Part shown: positions 1 through 8,329 of the stretch, piece by piece
How the letters are laid out: each line of letters opens with the position of its first letter
Numbering within the stretch: position 1 is the stretch's first letter
Assembly: GCA_040877935.1 (NCBI GenBank)
Contig: JBBDNB010000021.1
Span: 1 to 64,000, forward strand
Reading direction: 5' to 3'
Origin: Chitinophagales bacterium
GTDB lineage: Bacteria > Bacteroidota > Bacteroidia > Chitinophagales > CAIOSU01
DNA: 64,000 nt
The notes under the pieces: generated by a model
What the model saw: only the letters and a program-made list of their open reading frames with translations
Database searches by the model: none
What the model was told of the DNA's origin: nothing
Program-made: the position numbers and the translations under genes

Positions 1-93
1 CAGAAATTCAATGATAGTATAGTGATTGGAGGTCTCGACCAAACACTAAATATTGTTATTACTGGTTTTATTGAAAAAACACTTGTTTTTTAA
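1..93 (+). CDS. possible 3' end of a gene cut by the window edge
   Basis: Frame 1 is open from the first base to a TAA at 91-93 and reads as a plausible 30-residue protein tail ending in EKTLVF. The stop overlaps the stop of the opposing T9SS-cargo gene in the sequence TTAA at 90-93, an arrangement often seen where two convergent genes meet. Too little is present to assign a family, and the open stretch is short enough to be chance. Confidence 0.3.
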   Translation, partial: QKFNDSIVIGGLDQTLNIVITGFIEKTLVF

Positions 94-1871
94 GGTTCTG
101 TTTTTATCAGCTTTTTTACTCCAACTGATTTTCCATTTTCAAACAAATTCAAGAAATAAATACAGGGTGGAATCTCACTTGTTTGAATTTCAATCTGAGT
201 ATCAAGATTTGAAAATGTATGGCTTTTCAATGATTTACCCGAAATATCCAAAAGGGTCAAATGCGCATTTTCAATAGGCTTGTTTACCTGAACCCTAATG
301 TTTTGATCAAAAGGATTGGGAAAAACGGAGAATGGGTCGCCCTTCATATTTTCATTTATGGAAGACACGACTGGGACTTCTTTTGGTACATCTATTACGG
401 AATCGCAGAATGCCTGTACCTGATCGGCAGCAGCCCCAATAGTGGAATTAAAATCACCACAGTGAAAGCTATCGGGACGTGTCCATACCACTGCAATGTC
501 CATTGTTTTCACTTCGCCCGGCATGAAATCCATAGGACCAACGGACATTATAAAGCGCCTATCAGCAGGGGTGTTATTTTCCGAACATTCCGACCATTCA
601 TTGGGGTTTGCAGGGTTGCCCGAAAACATAAAGTTAGTAGGAACATTGCCTCCATATCCGTTTCCACCAATTGTTTGAGTGGTATTGTCTTTCCAAAACC
701 CACGTATGTAATTGTAAAGGTCTTCTTTAGAAGATGGTGTTCCCATTACTGAAAAATCACCATTATAATACTTAAAAACAGACATACCCATTCTATCCCC
801 ATTATTGTCTTTAGGTCCTTTTAAAATTTTTATTCCAGTAATAGGTGGATTTGCCCCATAACCCTTAGAAGCACAGTCAGGGTCTGTTGCAGTTCCATTG
901 TAGCCTATACCCATATCCCTTGAGGTATCACAGCCTACAAAATCATTATTAAAGCAACCCAAGTCGATATCCACAAAAATACCGATGTTCATTTCCCTTA
1001 GCTCAATAGTGTCTTTTGCCAAAAATTTGAAGGAATAATAGGTAGCATTGTCAATGGCTGTATTGTTGCTGCTATATGCATAAGCATTGGCATGTATTTC
1101 AATACCAAGTGGATTGTGGTCAAAAAAAGGATGGCTGGTATCTCCCTTGTCGTTGAACACCCAAAAAATATGTTGGTCGCCCCGTATATCCGGAAAATCA
1201 CCTTTTACAGGATTATAAACGCCATTGCTGTCCACATCCACAAAAGGAGCCAATTCTTCATTAATTGTTATGCTTTGCCCATTCTTTCCTTTTGCATAAG
1301 GATTTCCTCTTGCGGGCCATTTCAAAACCGATTCGGGAATATTGGCCAATGGAATGTCTTGATAATTGGAAAACCTGTAATTATTTATCTGCTTCTGAAC
1401 TTCCGTATCACTGGTTTCCCAGTATTTGTCATAAGCATTGCAAATACTTAGGTCGGTTTTTCCATTTGAATTCAAAGGGCCTGCCCAAAAGTTTTCAATT
1501 TCATATTCGTATATGGTTCTTGATAGGCGAATGGAATCATCTTTGTCCAAAGCACCTATCCAAAATCCTCCGCTAAAAATTGAATGCACATCGTTTCCAC
1601 TGCCCTCAGGTAATTTGGGTATTTCATAACCAGCGCTCATTTCAAAATTGTCTGGATCTCCAAACTGAGTGTCTATTTTAGTCCAGAAGTAACTGAGGTG
1701 GGATAAATTTACCCGCGCGTTATTAGCATCCAAAACGGTTCTTGCATTGGCACGGTCACAAGGAGTTTGAGCATGAATAAAATTTAGGGAAATTCCAGAA
1801 AGTAAAAGTGCAGGAAGCAAACAGAAGCGGAACATAAGCAAAAAGATCGGTGAACAGCATGAATGTAACAA
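90..1871 (-). CDS. secreted protein with type A T9SS sorting domain
   Basis: 593 residues with a hydrophobic N-terminal signal peptide; an internal ATG at residue 13 (base 1835) gives a more typical signal peptide (MFRFCLLPALLLSG, cleavage after HAQ) and may be the real start. The body contains a glycine/tryptophan-rich opening (FSGGFWIGALD) found in a family of large Bacteroidota extracellular proteins without known catalytic function. From about residue 516 a C-terminal domain starts with VFPNPF and continues as beta-strands ending in a basic KKLIKTEP tail, the pattern of a type A type IX secretion signal. It should therefore be exported through the SprA channel encoded at 8.3 kb and anchored at or released from the cell surface. 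It lies 26 bases downstream of the ECF sigma-factor gene on the same strand. Confidence 0.8.
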   Translation of the reverse strand: MLHSCCSPIFLLMFRFCLLPALLLSGISLNFIHAQTPCDRANARTVLDANNARVNLSHLSYFWTKIDTQFGDPDNFEMSAGYEIPKLPEGSGNDVHSIFSGGFWIGALDKDDSIRLSRTIYEYEIENFWAGPLNSNGKTDLSICNAYDKYWETSDTEVQKQINNYRFSNYQDIPLANIPESVLKWPARGNPYAKGKNGQSITINEELAPFVDVDSNGVYNPVKGDFPDIRGDQHIFWVFNDKGDTSHPFFDHNPLGIEIHANAYAYSSNNTAIDNATYYSFKFLAKDTIELREMNIGIFVDIDLGCFNNDFVGCDTSRDMGIGYNGTATDPDCASKGYGANPPITGIKILKGPKDNNGDRMGMSVFKYYNGDFSVMGTPSSKEDLYNYIRGFWKDNTTQTIGGNGYGGNVPTNFMFSGNPANPNEWSECSENNTPADRRFIMSVGPMDFMPGEVKTMDIAVVWTRPDSFHCGDFNSTIGAAADQVQAFCDSVIDVPKEVPVVSSINENMKGDPFSVFPNPFDQNIRVQVNKPIENAHLTLLDISGKSLKSHTFSNLDTQIEIQTSEIPPCIYFLNLFENGKSVGVKKLIKTEP

Positions 1872-1897
1872 AAAAATATTTTGTTTTTTTATTGTGC

Positions 1898-2476
1898 TTA
1901 ATCCGTCTTGAAACCCATTTTTTTGGCATACTCCATAAGATGATCTTTAAGCATATTTCGGGCTCGGTGCAAGCGGGAACGAACGGTTCCAATCGGGATG
2001 TCTATAATTTTGGCTATTTCTTCGTAGGTAAAGCCCTCTATATCGCAAAGCAGAATGACAGTTTTGAAATCTACCGGCAGCACATTAATGGCGCGGGTAA
2101 CTTCATCGCCCAACATATCCTGGAAGTAATCCTGGCGCATATCTTGGCTGTCGCTGCCTTTTTTATCATCTTCCTTATCGTGATAGTGGATAATATCCTC
2201 GTAATCTACACGAGTTGGGCGTTTGGATTTTTTTCGGTATTCATTGATAAAGGCATTTTTCAAAATCTTGAAAAGCCAGGCTTTGGCATTGGTGCCTTCA
2301 TCATAGGAATGCGAAAAGCGGTATGCTTTTAAATAGGTTTCCTGTACCAGGTCATTTGCATCGTCCTCATTATAGGTAAGGTGAAATGCAAAATTGTACA
2401 AGGCATCAATATGCGGGAAAAACTCTTTTTCAAAGAGCGCATCACTTTTTATTTTTTCTGCTTTTGTCTTAGCCAC
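1898..2476 (-). CDS. ECF-type RNA polymerase sigma factor
   Basis: 192 residues. Region 2 is seen at about residues 20-90 (DANDLVQETYLKAYRF, then WLFKILKNAFINEYRK) and region 4 at about 130-185 (EGFTYEEIAKIIDIPIGTVRSRL), the helix-turn-helix that reads the -35 element. There is no region 1 or 3, as usual for group 4 sigma factors. No anti-sigma factor gene is adjacent. The T9SS cargo gene follows on the same strand after 26 bases, so the two are probably co-transcribed. In Porphyromonas an ECF factor (SigP) controls T9SS genes; whether this protein is its counterpart cannot be decided from sequence alone. Confidence 0.9.
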   Translation of the reverse strand: MAKTKAEKIKSDALFEKEFFPHIDALYNFAFHLTYNEDDANDLVQETYLKAYRFSHSYDEGTNAKAWLFKILKNAFINEYRKKSKRPTRVDYEDIIHYHDKEDDKKGSDSQDMRQDYFQDMLGDEVTRAINVLPVDFKTVILLCDIEGFTYEEIAKIIDIPIGTVRSRLHRARNMLKDHLMEYAKKMGFKTD

Positions 2477-2950
2477 GCTTAAAATTATAAATTAGATGGA
2501 ACTATCCATTATTTCTGCTGATAAATATACAAAAAGACATGCAGTCTTGTTTAGCTCCAACGGTGTAATTATATTTCAGTCAAACCCTGACAATGAAAAT
2601 CACCACTTTGGTTTTCTCAATTTTACGATACGTTACTGATTTTTATTCGTCAAATTATGCAATTACTTTTCAAATGAATAATGAGGGTTACACCACTGGA
2701 GCAATAAAAGTACATTGAACTCGGTAATCCTACAGCTTTTATTATATGGAAGAGAAGTTTTGTATTAACAAAGATTTTTATGCTCATATCCTAATGTCTC
2801 TATATTCTACATATATACTGGGTCTTGCTCACGTTTTTTACCTGCGCTAGACTCTCTATTGGTAAGTGTTTTTAAAATGATTATAAGCAGACTACACAAT
2901 TAGTTGTCTAACTTTACTGATTCTGTTGAATAGAAAAAATCAGATTATAC
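2477..2950. other. 474-bp intergenic region between divergent genes, with a repeat element
   Basis: No gene is supported here. The middle holds an element bounded by imperfect 15-base inverted repeats (GCTCCAACGGTGTAA at 2554-2568; the complement of GCTCCAGTGGTGTAA at 2688-2702, 13 of 15 matching), giving a MITE-like unit of about 149 bp. Inside it lies a block also present at 37528-37610. The remainder, 2703-2950, is AT-rich leader DNA of the transglutaminase-like gene. Confidence 0.6.
2585..2692 (+). repeat. dispersed intergenic repeat, copy 1
   Basis: Shares two blocks with 37528-37620: CCCTGACAATGAAAATCACC (one mismatch in 20) and, after a variable spacer, GATTTTTATTCGTCAAATTA followed by TGCAATT (one mismatch). 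It ends in a hairpin, ATTATGCAATT (2654-2664) with AAATGAATAAT (2672-2682), that has two mismatches here but is perfect in copy 2. Both copies sit about 330-370 bases upstream of a plus-strand gene for an exported protein. Confidence 0.7.
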
Positions 2951-4300
2951 ATGTTAAAGCTTCAAATTATTACAGCAATTATACTGATCCTGACTGCCTG
3001 TCAATCAGGTAATGGGAATAAAGAAGAAAAGCAAAGCACAGAAAAAGAAAAAACTGCCAAAGTAGATATTGCAGATATCGAAGCGGGCATTAAAAACTGG
3101 ATTGAGGCAAAAACAAAAGAAGGGGACGGCTATTTTCATATCAATACGGAAGACCAGGAGCTGCGCTTAAAATTGGTGCGTGTACACACCGAATATTTAT
3201 CAAACCTGGGGCCAAACCGTCATTTTGCCTGTGTGGACCTTGCTGATGTAAGTGGTGATGTTTATGATGTGGATTTTTTTATGGAAGGAGATCCGGGGGC
3301 AATGGAAGTGACCCAAACCACAGTGCACAAACTCAATGGAAAACCTTTTTATACCTGGAAGCAGCGCAAAGACAAAACCTGGCACAGGGTTGCCGTTGAA
3401 GAGGCTTCAAACGACCTGCTGGGCGTAGTGGAAGGCACCGATAAATTTGAATTCTATTATGAGGCTGAATTGCCCGAAATTGACAAGTCAGCTAAGTTAT
3501 GGCTTCCAATTGCAAAGAGCGACAGCTTTCAAAAAATTGAGTTGGTTTCTATTCAGGCCCCTGCCGAACACAAGATTATTTCAGATGATGAATACGCCAA
3601 TTCAATTTTATATTTGGAACTGGAACCGGAACACAGTGGCAAAACCGTGAAGTTGGTTTATGAAGTTGAAAGAAAAGAGAAAGCGCCCTATGCTGCTGAA
3701 AAACCCTCTGAAAAATACTTAGATTCCACTTCGCTTTTACCGGTAAACAATCGATTTAAAGCCATTGCAGCAGAAGCCATAGGCGATAAGAGAGACGACA
3801 GCGATCTGATGAAAGCCAGGGCACTGTACGATTATATCATTGACAATATGCACTATCGGAAAGTTGGCGAATATGGCACCGGAGACGCTGCCCACGCCTG
3901 TGATTCAAAGAGTGGAAATTGTACAGAATTTCATTCTTTCTTTATTTCACTGGCAAGATCTGCCGAAATCCCGGCACGCTTTTCCATAGGTGCTGCCATT
4001 CCATCCGAAAGGAATGAAGGCGGAATTGACGGATACCATTGCTGGGCCGAATTTTATGCAGAAGGAAAATGGTGGCCGGTGGATATCAGTGAAGGCAATA
4101 AATACACAGCACTTGCCACCTATTATTTTGGCAGGCATCCGGCCAACCGTATTGAGTTGAGCAGCGGCAGGGACATTGAACCTGAAATACCCCTCGCTTC
4201 TGGCCCGATCAACTTTTTTGCCTATCCCGTACTGGAAATAGGCGATGTCCCGGCTGCGGCCAAAACAACTTTTTCATTCAAAAGAAAAGCTGTTTTGTAG
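2951..4300 (+). CDS. lipoprotein with transglutaminase-like domain
   Basis: 449 residues. The N-terminus is a lipoprotein signal with lipobox LTAC, followed by a charged Lys/Glu linker. The C-terminal third carries a transglutaminase/protease-like core: Cys324 in GNCTEFHSFF, His363 in GYHCWAEFY and Asp378 in PVDIS form the expected Cys-His-Asp triad, and the spacing is normal for the superfamily. Such domains in bacteria usually act as cysteine peptidases or amidases rather than as cross-linking enzymes. The N-terminal part (residues 35-260) is probably a beta-sandwich region of unknown role. The protein should sit in the inner or outer membrane facing the periplasm or surface. A strong hairpin follows the stop. 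Confidence 0.85.
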   Translation: MLKLQIITAIILILTACQSGNGNKEEKQSTEKEKTAKVDIADIEAGIKNWIEAKTKEGDGYFHINTEDQELRLKLVRVHTEYLSNLGPNRHFACVDLADVSGDVYDVDFFMEGDPGAMEVTQTTVHKLNGKPFYTWKQRKDKTWHRVAVEEASNDLLGVVEGTDKFEFYYEAELPEIDKSAKLWLPIAKSDSFQKIELVSIQAPAEHKIISDDEYANSILYLELEPEHSGKTVKLVYEVERKEKAPYAAEKPSEKYLDSTSLLPVNNRFKAIAAEAIGDKRDDSDLMKARALYDYIIDNMHYRKVGEYGTGDAAHACDSKSGNCTEFHSFFISLARSAEIPARFSIGAAIPSERNEGGIDGYHCWAEFYAEGKWWPVDISEGNKYTALATYYFGRHPANRIELSSGRDIEPEIPLASGPINFFAYPVLEIGDVPAAAKTTFSFKRKAVL

Positions 4301-4314
4301 GGGGAAGTCTGAAA

Positions 4315-4351
4315 AAAACACTGTGCCAATATTTAATCAACACAGTGTTTT
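4315..4351. terminator. bidirectional terminator between convergent genes
   Basis: AAAACACTGTG (4315-4325) pairs perfectly with CACAGTGTTTT (4341-4351). The stem ends in A and T runs on either side, so it can serve the transglutaminase-like gene on the plus strand and the small lipoprotein gene on the minus strand. Confidence 0.8.
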
Positions 4352-4373
4352 CATTCATAAATTTTCAATAAGA

Positions 4374-4625
4374 TTACTTGGGATGCTCATCCTCGCCCTC
4401 TCCTTCCGGGTGCTCGCTTTCTTCTCCATTAGGATGCTCTTCCCCTTCTTGATCATTGGGGTGTTCGGCTTTTTCGCTGTCATCTTTTTCAGGGTGCTCC
4501 TCCTTTTGTTCGGTTTCCTGGCCGTTACCTCCACTGTTGTTGCAGGAACTCAAGGGTGCAACAAACAAAAAGCTGACAAGCAATGCTGCCAATGTAAAAA
4601 TCTTGATTTCTTTAAGGCAATTCAT
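4374..4625 (-). CDS. small lipoprotein with EHP repeats
   Basis: 83 residues. Signal peptide of about 27 residues ends in lipobox LSSC; the mature part is almost entirely Glu, Asp, Gly, His, Pro, Asn and Lys. The tripeptide EHP occurs six times at irregular spacing (EEHPEK, AEHPND, EEHPNG, SEHPEG, DEHPK), giving regularly placed histidines in a strongly acidic, probably disordered chain. Function is unknown; a metal-buffering or spacer role is possible. Reality is supported by the clean lipoprotein signal, repeat pattern and terminator directly downstream. Confidence 0.75.
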   Translation of the reverse strand: MNCLKEIKIFTLAALLVSFLFVAPLSSCNNSGGNGQETEQKEEHPEKDDSEKAEHPNDQEGEEHPNGEESEHPEGEGEDEHPK

Positions 4626-4716
4626 AATTTACTGGGTTTTAAATTGTTAGGAAAAATCTTTTCAGATTTAACCAAATATACAATTATTGCATCAATTTTG
4701 AAGCTTTCTGGTTATT

Positions 4717-5787
4717 TTATGGAATGGTGAAATTGATTTCAGTGGAGGCCGATACGCTGCTCTTTTCATTCAGTGTAAAAGAAGCGTTAGAACTGCTCAC
4801 CCAATCGCCACTGCTGAAAGTATTGTTGCCATCTGCATCGTAAATGGCGTAGAGATAATAAGTGCCCGGATGCATTGAAGTGAATGTGAAGTCCTGATCG
4901 CTGGCTGAAAGCACAACATAGCGCGAACGGAATTTCATGTTGTTAAAAGCAAATGTAAAACCATTTATCAAAGGCTCTGTGGTAATCACCAAAAAAACCT
5001 TGTTGTTGGGGTCGGGCGTATAATTGGAAGCGAAGCTGTATGTGATGTTTGTATTTCCCAGGTAGGGTTGTTCGCTTTCGGGATAAGGATCGCCACCACT
5101 GATGGAATAAAAAATGGCTTCCTGAATGTCTTCAAAGTCATTGGAAAAATCTTTGGCGAGTGTTTTTTGCGGAAAACCAAAGTGGTCCACAGCAGGTTGG
5201 GAAGAAGTTCTGTCCTGTAGTTTGGCACGCCAGGTCATGTGCAATTCCGCTTTGTTCAGTGTATTGTATTTGTTGGTGAAAGAACGGATGATCAAACTAT
5301 CGCTGCGAAACACTACTTCTGTATATGCCCTGCTGCTGCCTTTAACAATTTCTGAAAGTCGATAATAAGCTTGAGCCGAAGTTTCTGAAACACTGTCTGC
5401 CAGGAAATAGGATACACGGGTCATTCCGGCAAACATTCCTCCATTCCTGAAGCAAAGTCGGTATTCGCCATTGTATTTTGCCGTGAAGAAACTCATATGG
5501 ATATTATTGGCAGTGTCCAGCTCATTCATGGAGGAAATTTGGTTTTCAGCTACCGGCCTGAAATCTATAATCCACTCCGGATAGCTGCCCAGCGCTGTGG
5601 ATGAAGTGACCGGGCCGTTCCAGATGCCTTTTATTTTGCTGAGCAGGGAAAACCCCAGTGTGTTTTCAATTTTTGAAGGATCGGTTTTGTCCTTGTTTTC
5701 ATCATCATCATTTTTATTGTCTTTTTTGCATTGCAAAAAAAGAGACAGTACCAGCAAAACAAAAATTCCGGTTTTTAGCTTTTTCAT
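4717..5787 (-). CDS. lipoprotein of unknown function
   Basis: 356 residues starting with a lipoprotein signal (lipobox LFLQC), then a Lys/Asp-rich linker (KKDNKNDDDENK). The rest looks like extracellular beta-rich domains; the C-terminal ~120 residues have the feel of a pre-albumin-like or Ig-like fold (GTYYLYAIYDADGNNTFSSG). I see no catalytic motif. It is only 14 bases downstream of the outer-membrane barrel gene on the same strand, so the two are likely one transcript and may cooperate at the cell surface. Confidence 0.75.
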   Translation of the reverse strand: MKKLKTGIFVLLVLSLFLQCKKDNKNDDDENKDKTDPSKIENTLGFSLLSKIKGIWNGPVTSSTALGSYPEWIIDFRPVAENQISSMNELDTANNIHMSFFTAKYNGEYRLCFRNGGMFAGMTRVSYFLADSVSETSAQAYYRLSEIVKGSSRAYTEVVFRSDSLIIRSFTNKYNTLNKAELHMTWRAKLQDRTSSQPAVDHFGFPQKTLAKDFSNDFEDIQEAIFYSISGGDPYPESEQPYLGNTNITYSFASNYTPDPNNKVFLVITTEPLINGFTFAFNNMKFRSRYVVLSASDQDFTFTSMHPGTYYLYAIYDADGNNTFSSGDWVSSSNASFTLNEKSSVSASTEINFTIP

Positions 5788-5801
5788 TTTAAAATGATTT
5801 T

Positions 5802-6443
5802 TCAGATAAAGAAAATGGCCCTAAGCGAAAGCACATTGTGGCTGCGTTTTCTAACACTTCTTCCCGATATCAACTGTACGTTCCCTTTGTTTACATTTGT
5901 AAGGGAATAAGAGATGCGAGCATTGATGCCAAACCAATCGGTAAATTTAAAAGTGGCATTGGCCATAATTTCAAGTGCGAGCGGATTGGCTTCATAATTC
6001 TGAGGGATTTCATTGACCCGCTCCCTGTACCTGACCAGCGTGTTTACTATAAAGCCAGCACCCAGGATTAACCTGTCTTCAATGGTGTAATTTGCAAAAA
6101 TAGGTACATCAATATAATCCATGTCAATTTTAATATCGCCAAAATTCACAGCTTGATTGGTGGAGGAGCGGGCGCCTTTCATAGAGTACAAAATTTCAAA
6201 ACCCAGTGAAAAATCCTTGGGCAGATATATTAAAACTCCACCGCCCACATTGGCTCCGAGCTTACGATATCCTTTTATATCATCGCCTTCTACCTGTGCG
6301 GCATTGAACCCCGCAATAATTATTGGTTGAAAAATGGATTCTTTTTCTTTGATTTGCGGTGTGCTTTCTGTTGATTCTTCCTGTGCATTTGAAATATTAA
6401 AACAAAAAATCAGGCAAAATAAAATGGAGAAGCTTTTTAACAT
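5802..6443 (-). CDS. outer-membrane beta-barrel protein (PorT-like family)
   Basis: About 213 residues from the ATG at 6443; the frame is open 25 codons further upstream, but the segment before MLKSFSILF is not signal-like and overlaps the opposing gene's leader. The start gives a classical signal peptide cleaved after SNAQ. The mature part has alternating hydrophobic strands with glycine turns and ends in the aromatic-terminated strand LSLRAIFFI, typical of small Bacteroidota barrels of the PorT/outer-membrane protein beta-barrel family. No specific ligand or partner can be read from sequence. First gene of a likely two-gene transcript with the lipoprotein downstream. Confidence 0.8.
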   Translation of the reverse strand: MLKSFSILFCLIFCFNISNAQEESTESTPQIKEKESIFQPIIIAGFNAAQVEGDDIKGYRKLGANVGGGVLIYLPKDFSLGFEILYSMKGARSSTNQAVNFGDIKIDMDYIDVPIFANYTIEDRLILGAGFIVNTLVRYRERVNEIPQNYEANPLALEIMANATFKFTDWFGINARISYSLTNVNKGNVQLISGRSVRKRSHNVLSLRAIFFI

Positions 6444-6488
6444 AATAACTGTAATTTTGATCAGACATCGGCAAAACTGCCCTTTTAG

Positions 6489-6767
6489 ATGATGCTCAAA
6501 TATAACACAAAGACACAAAAGAAATTGGAATCGGTATTTGAGTCCAGCGATTTCATCATTCGCTACGAAAAGGGAAATTTTAATGCTGGCTATTGTATTT
6601 TGGAAAGTAAGCGTGTGATCGTTATCAATAAATATTACGACACGGAAGCAAAAATCAATTGTTTGGTAGAAATTTTACAAAATGTGCAATTGGATCGTGC
6701 CAATTTAGACCAGGCACAAAAAGAATTTTTGGATAAAATCAGTTTGGGAAAAACAAAATTATTTTGA
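6489..6767 (+). CDS. conserved small protein of unknown function
   Basis: 92 residues, no signal or membrane segment. The sequence is that of a compact alpha/beta protein (FIIRYEKGNFNAGYCILESK, then VIVINKYY and a helical tail). I do not recognise a named domain. The stop TGA overlaps the TTG start of the hydrolase that follows (TTGA at 6764-6767), so translation is probably coupled and the two proteins may act together. A TAATTTTG box at 6452-6459 is a plausible -7 element for this pair. Confidence 0.7.
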   Translation: MMLKYNTKTQKKLESVFESSDFIIRYEKGNFNAGYCILESKRVIVINKYYDTEAKINCLVEILQNVQLDRANLDQAQKEFLDKISLGKTKLF

Positions 6768-7525
6768 GACTTACATTTTTAGGTTCTGGAACATCAGGAG
6801 GAGTGCCACTATTGGGCTGCCAATGTGAGGTTTGCCGATCGGATAATCCTAAGGACAAGCGCCTGCGAACATCTATTATGCTGGAATGGGATAAGAAAAG
6901 AGTAGTGGTGGATAGTGGTCCCGATTTCAGGGAACAGATGATGCGCGAGGATGCGCGCTATTTAGATGCAATCGTTTTCACGCATTCCCACCGCGATCAC
7001 ACAGCCGGGCTGGATGATATTCGTTCGTACAATTTTCTGCAAAAAGCAGACATGCCGCTTTACCTGAACGAAAAAACACTGAAAATCCTAAAAAGGCAGT
7101 TTGAATATATTTTTGAGCCCAATCCCTATCCCGGTGTTCCAAAGGTGGATCTGAATATTATTGAAAACAAACCCTTTAAAGTTTTTGATACTGTTTGGCA
7201 ACCCATTTTGGTTTTGCACCATAAAATGGAAGTTTACGGTTTCAGAATTGGCGATTTCACATACATCACCGATGCCAATTATATTTCCGATGAAGAGAAG
7301 GAAAAAATAAAAGGCACAAAGACCCTGGTGCTGAATGCGCTGAGAAAAGAAAAGCACCTCTCGCATTTCAATCTGGATCAAGCGGTGGAACTGGTCAATG
7401 AATTTTCACCCGAAAAAGCATATTTCACCCACATCAGTCATCAAATGGGCAAACATGCAGATATTCAAAAGACTTTACCAGAAAACATTTTTTTGGCTTA
7501 TGATGGGCTTAAGGTTGAGTTGTGA
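6764..7525 (+). CDS. PhnP-like metallo-beta-lactamase-fold phosphodiesterase
   Basis: 253 residues. The opening LTFLGSGTSGGVP is the first strand-loop of the MBL fold. HSHRDH at residues 74-79 is the HxHxDH metal site, and THISHQMG near residue 225-230 supplies a later His ligand. The N-terminal CQCEVC (C-x-C-x-x-C) is the extra zinc site known from PhnP, a cyclic phosphate phosphodiesterase of phosphonate metabolism. No phn genes are nearby, so the physiological substrate here is uncertain; Bacteroidota carry this family widely outside phosphonate operons. The start is TTG, chosen because of the overlap with the preceding stop and the immediate fit of the MBL first strand. Confidence 0.85.
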   Translation: MRLTFLGSGTSGGVPLLGCQCEVCRSDNPKDKRLRTSIMLEWDKKRVVVDSGPDFREQMMREDARYLDAIVFTHSHRDHTAGLDDIRSYNFLQKADMPLYLNEKTLKILKRQFEYIFEPNPYPGVPKVDLNIIENKPFKVFDTVWQPILVLHHKMEVYGFRIGDFTYITDANYISDEEKEKIKGTKTLVLNALRKEKHLSHFNLDQAVELVNEFSPEKAYFTHISHQMGKHADIQKTLPENIFLAYDGLKVEL

Positions 7526-7602
7526 TTAAGGGTTTATACCAGTTATTTTTAATATATCTATCTTTTTAGTTGACACAATGCACTTTAAACCTTGCTAAAG
7601 CT

Positions 7603-7639
7603 TAACCTGAGCTCGATAATTATTTAAGAGCTCAGGTTA
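7603..7639. other. perfect 12-bp inverted repeat upstream of ruvA
   Basis: TAACCTGAGCTC (7603-7614) and GAGCTCAGGTTA (7628-7639) form a stem with a 13-base AT-rich loop. It lies 78 bases after the hydrolase stop and 93 before ruvA. It lacks a T run on either strand, so a simple intrinsic terminator is doubtful. Confidence 0.55.
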
Positions 7640-7732
7640 TTATCAAAAAACAACACACTCTTTTTAATATCTGTGAATAAGTCTACCTCACTTGTCGGAT
7701 TAATGATATACTTTTGAGAAAATTTTTGGTTT

Positions 7733-8317
7733 ATGTTTGCATTTTTAAGGGGGAAATATGCGCAGAAAAGTCCTGCTCATGTTATTGTAGATTGCAATGG
7801 AGTTGGGTATTACCTCAATATTAGCTTAAATACCTACACTTCTATTCAGGTTGAAAAAGAGGGCACCTTATTTACCTATTTCCATGTGACAGAAAATTCG
7901 CAGGCACTCTATGGTTTTTCACAGGAAAGCGAACGTGAACTGTTCATCCAACTTATCAGCATTTCAGGAGTAGGGCCAAGCACTGCTATTTTAGCATTGT
8001 CATCCTCTCAACCAGAGGAGTTGATTCAGGCCATAGCCAGCTCAGATGTAGCTTTTATCAAAAAAATCAAGGGCATTGGTCCTAAAACAGCTCAAAGGAT
8101 CATACTCGAGCTGAAAGACAAATTGGGCAAGCTTGAAACGGGCATAAAAGTTTCCGGTAGCTCAGGCAATACATTGAGAAGTGAGGCGTTAAGTGCCCTG
8201 ATCGCATTGGGAATAAACAGAAGTCAGGCTGAGAAAACCATAGATCAGGTAATGGGAAGAAGCCAGGAGCCTCAAGAACTTGAATCGATAGTTAAGCAGG
8301 CCCTTAAATCATTGTAA
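7733..8317 (+). CDS. ruvA: Holliday junction DNA helicase subunit RuvA
   Basis: 194 residues, the usual length. RuvA binds four-way junctions as a tetramer and loads the RuvB motor for branch migration. Residues 1-62 form the OB-fold (FAFLRGKYAQKSPAHVIVD), followed by two helix-hairpin-helix motifs (ISGVGPSTAILALS and IKGIGPKTAQRIILELKDKL), then a flexible linker and the C-terminal UBA-like domain that contacts RuvB. ruvB and ruvC are not in the window. The gene lies 12 bases before sprA, an arrangement conserved in many Bacteroidota although the functions are unrelated. Confidence 0.97.
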   Translation: MFAFLRGKYAQKSPAHVIVDCNGVGYYLNISLNTYTSIQVEKEGTLFTYFHVTENSQALYGFSQESERELFIQLISISGVGPSTAILALSSSQPEELIQAIASSDVAFIKKIKGIGPKTAQRIILELKDKLGKLETGIKVSGSSGNTLRSEALSALIALGINRSQAEKTIDQVMGRSQEPQELESIVKQALKSL

Positions 8318-8329
8318 TTTGGGTATTTA

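Noticed and set aside
4245-4730. 161-residue plus-strand frame over the EHP lipoprotein
   Set aside because: Hydrophobic reading results from the complement of Glu/Lys codons; it overlaps the transglutaminase end, a terminator and the lipoprotein gene.
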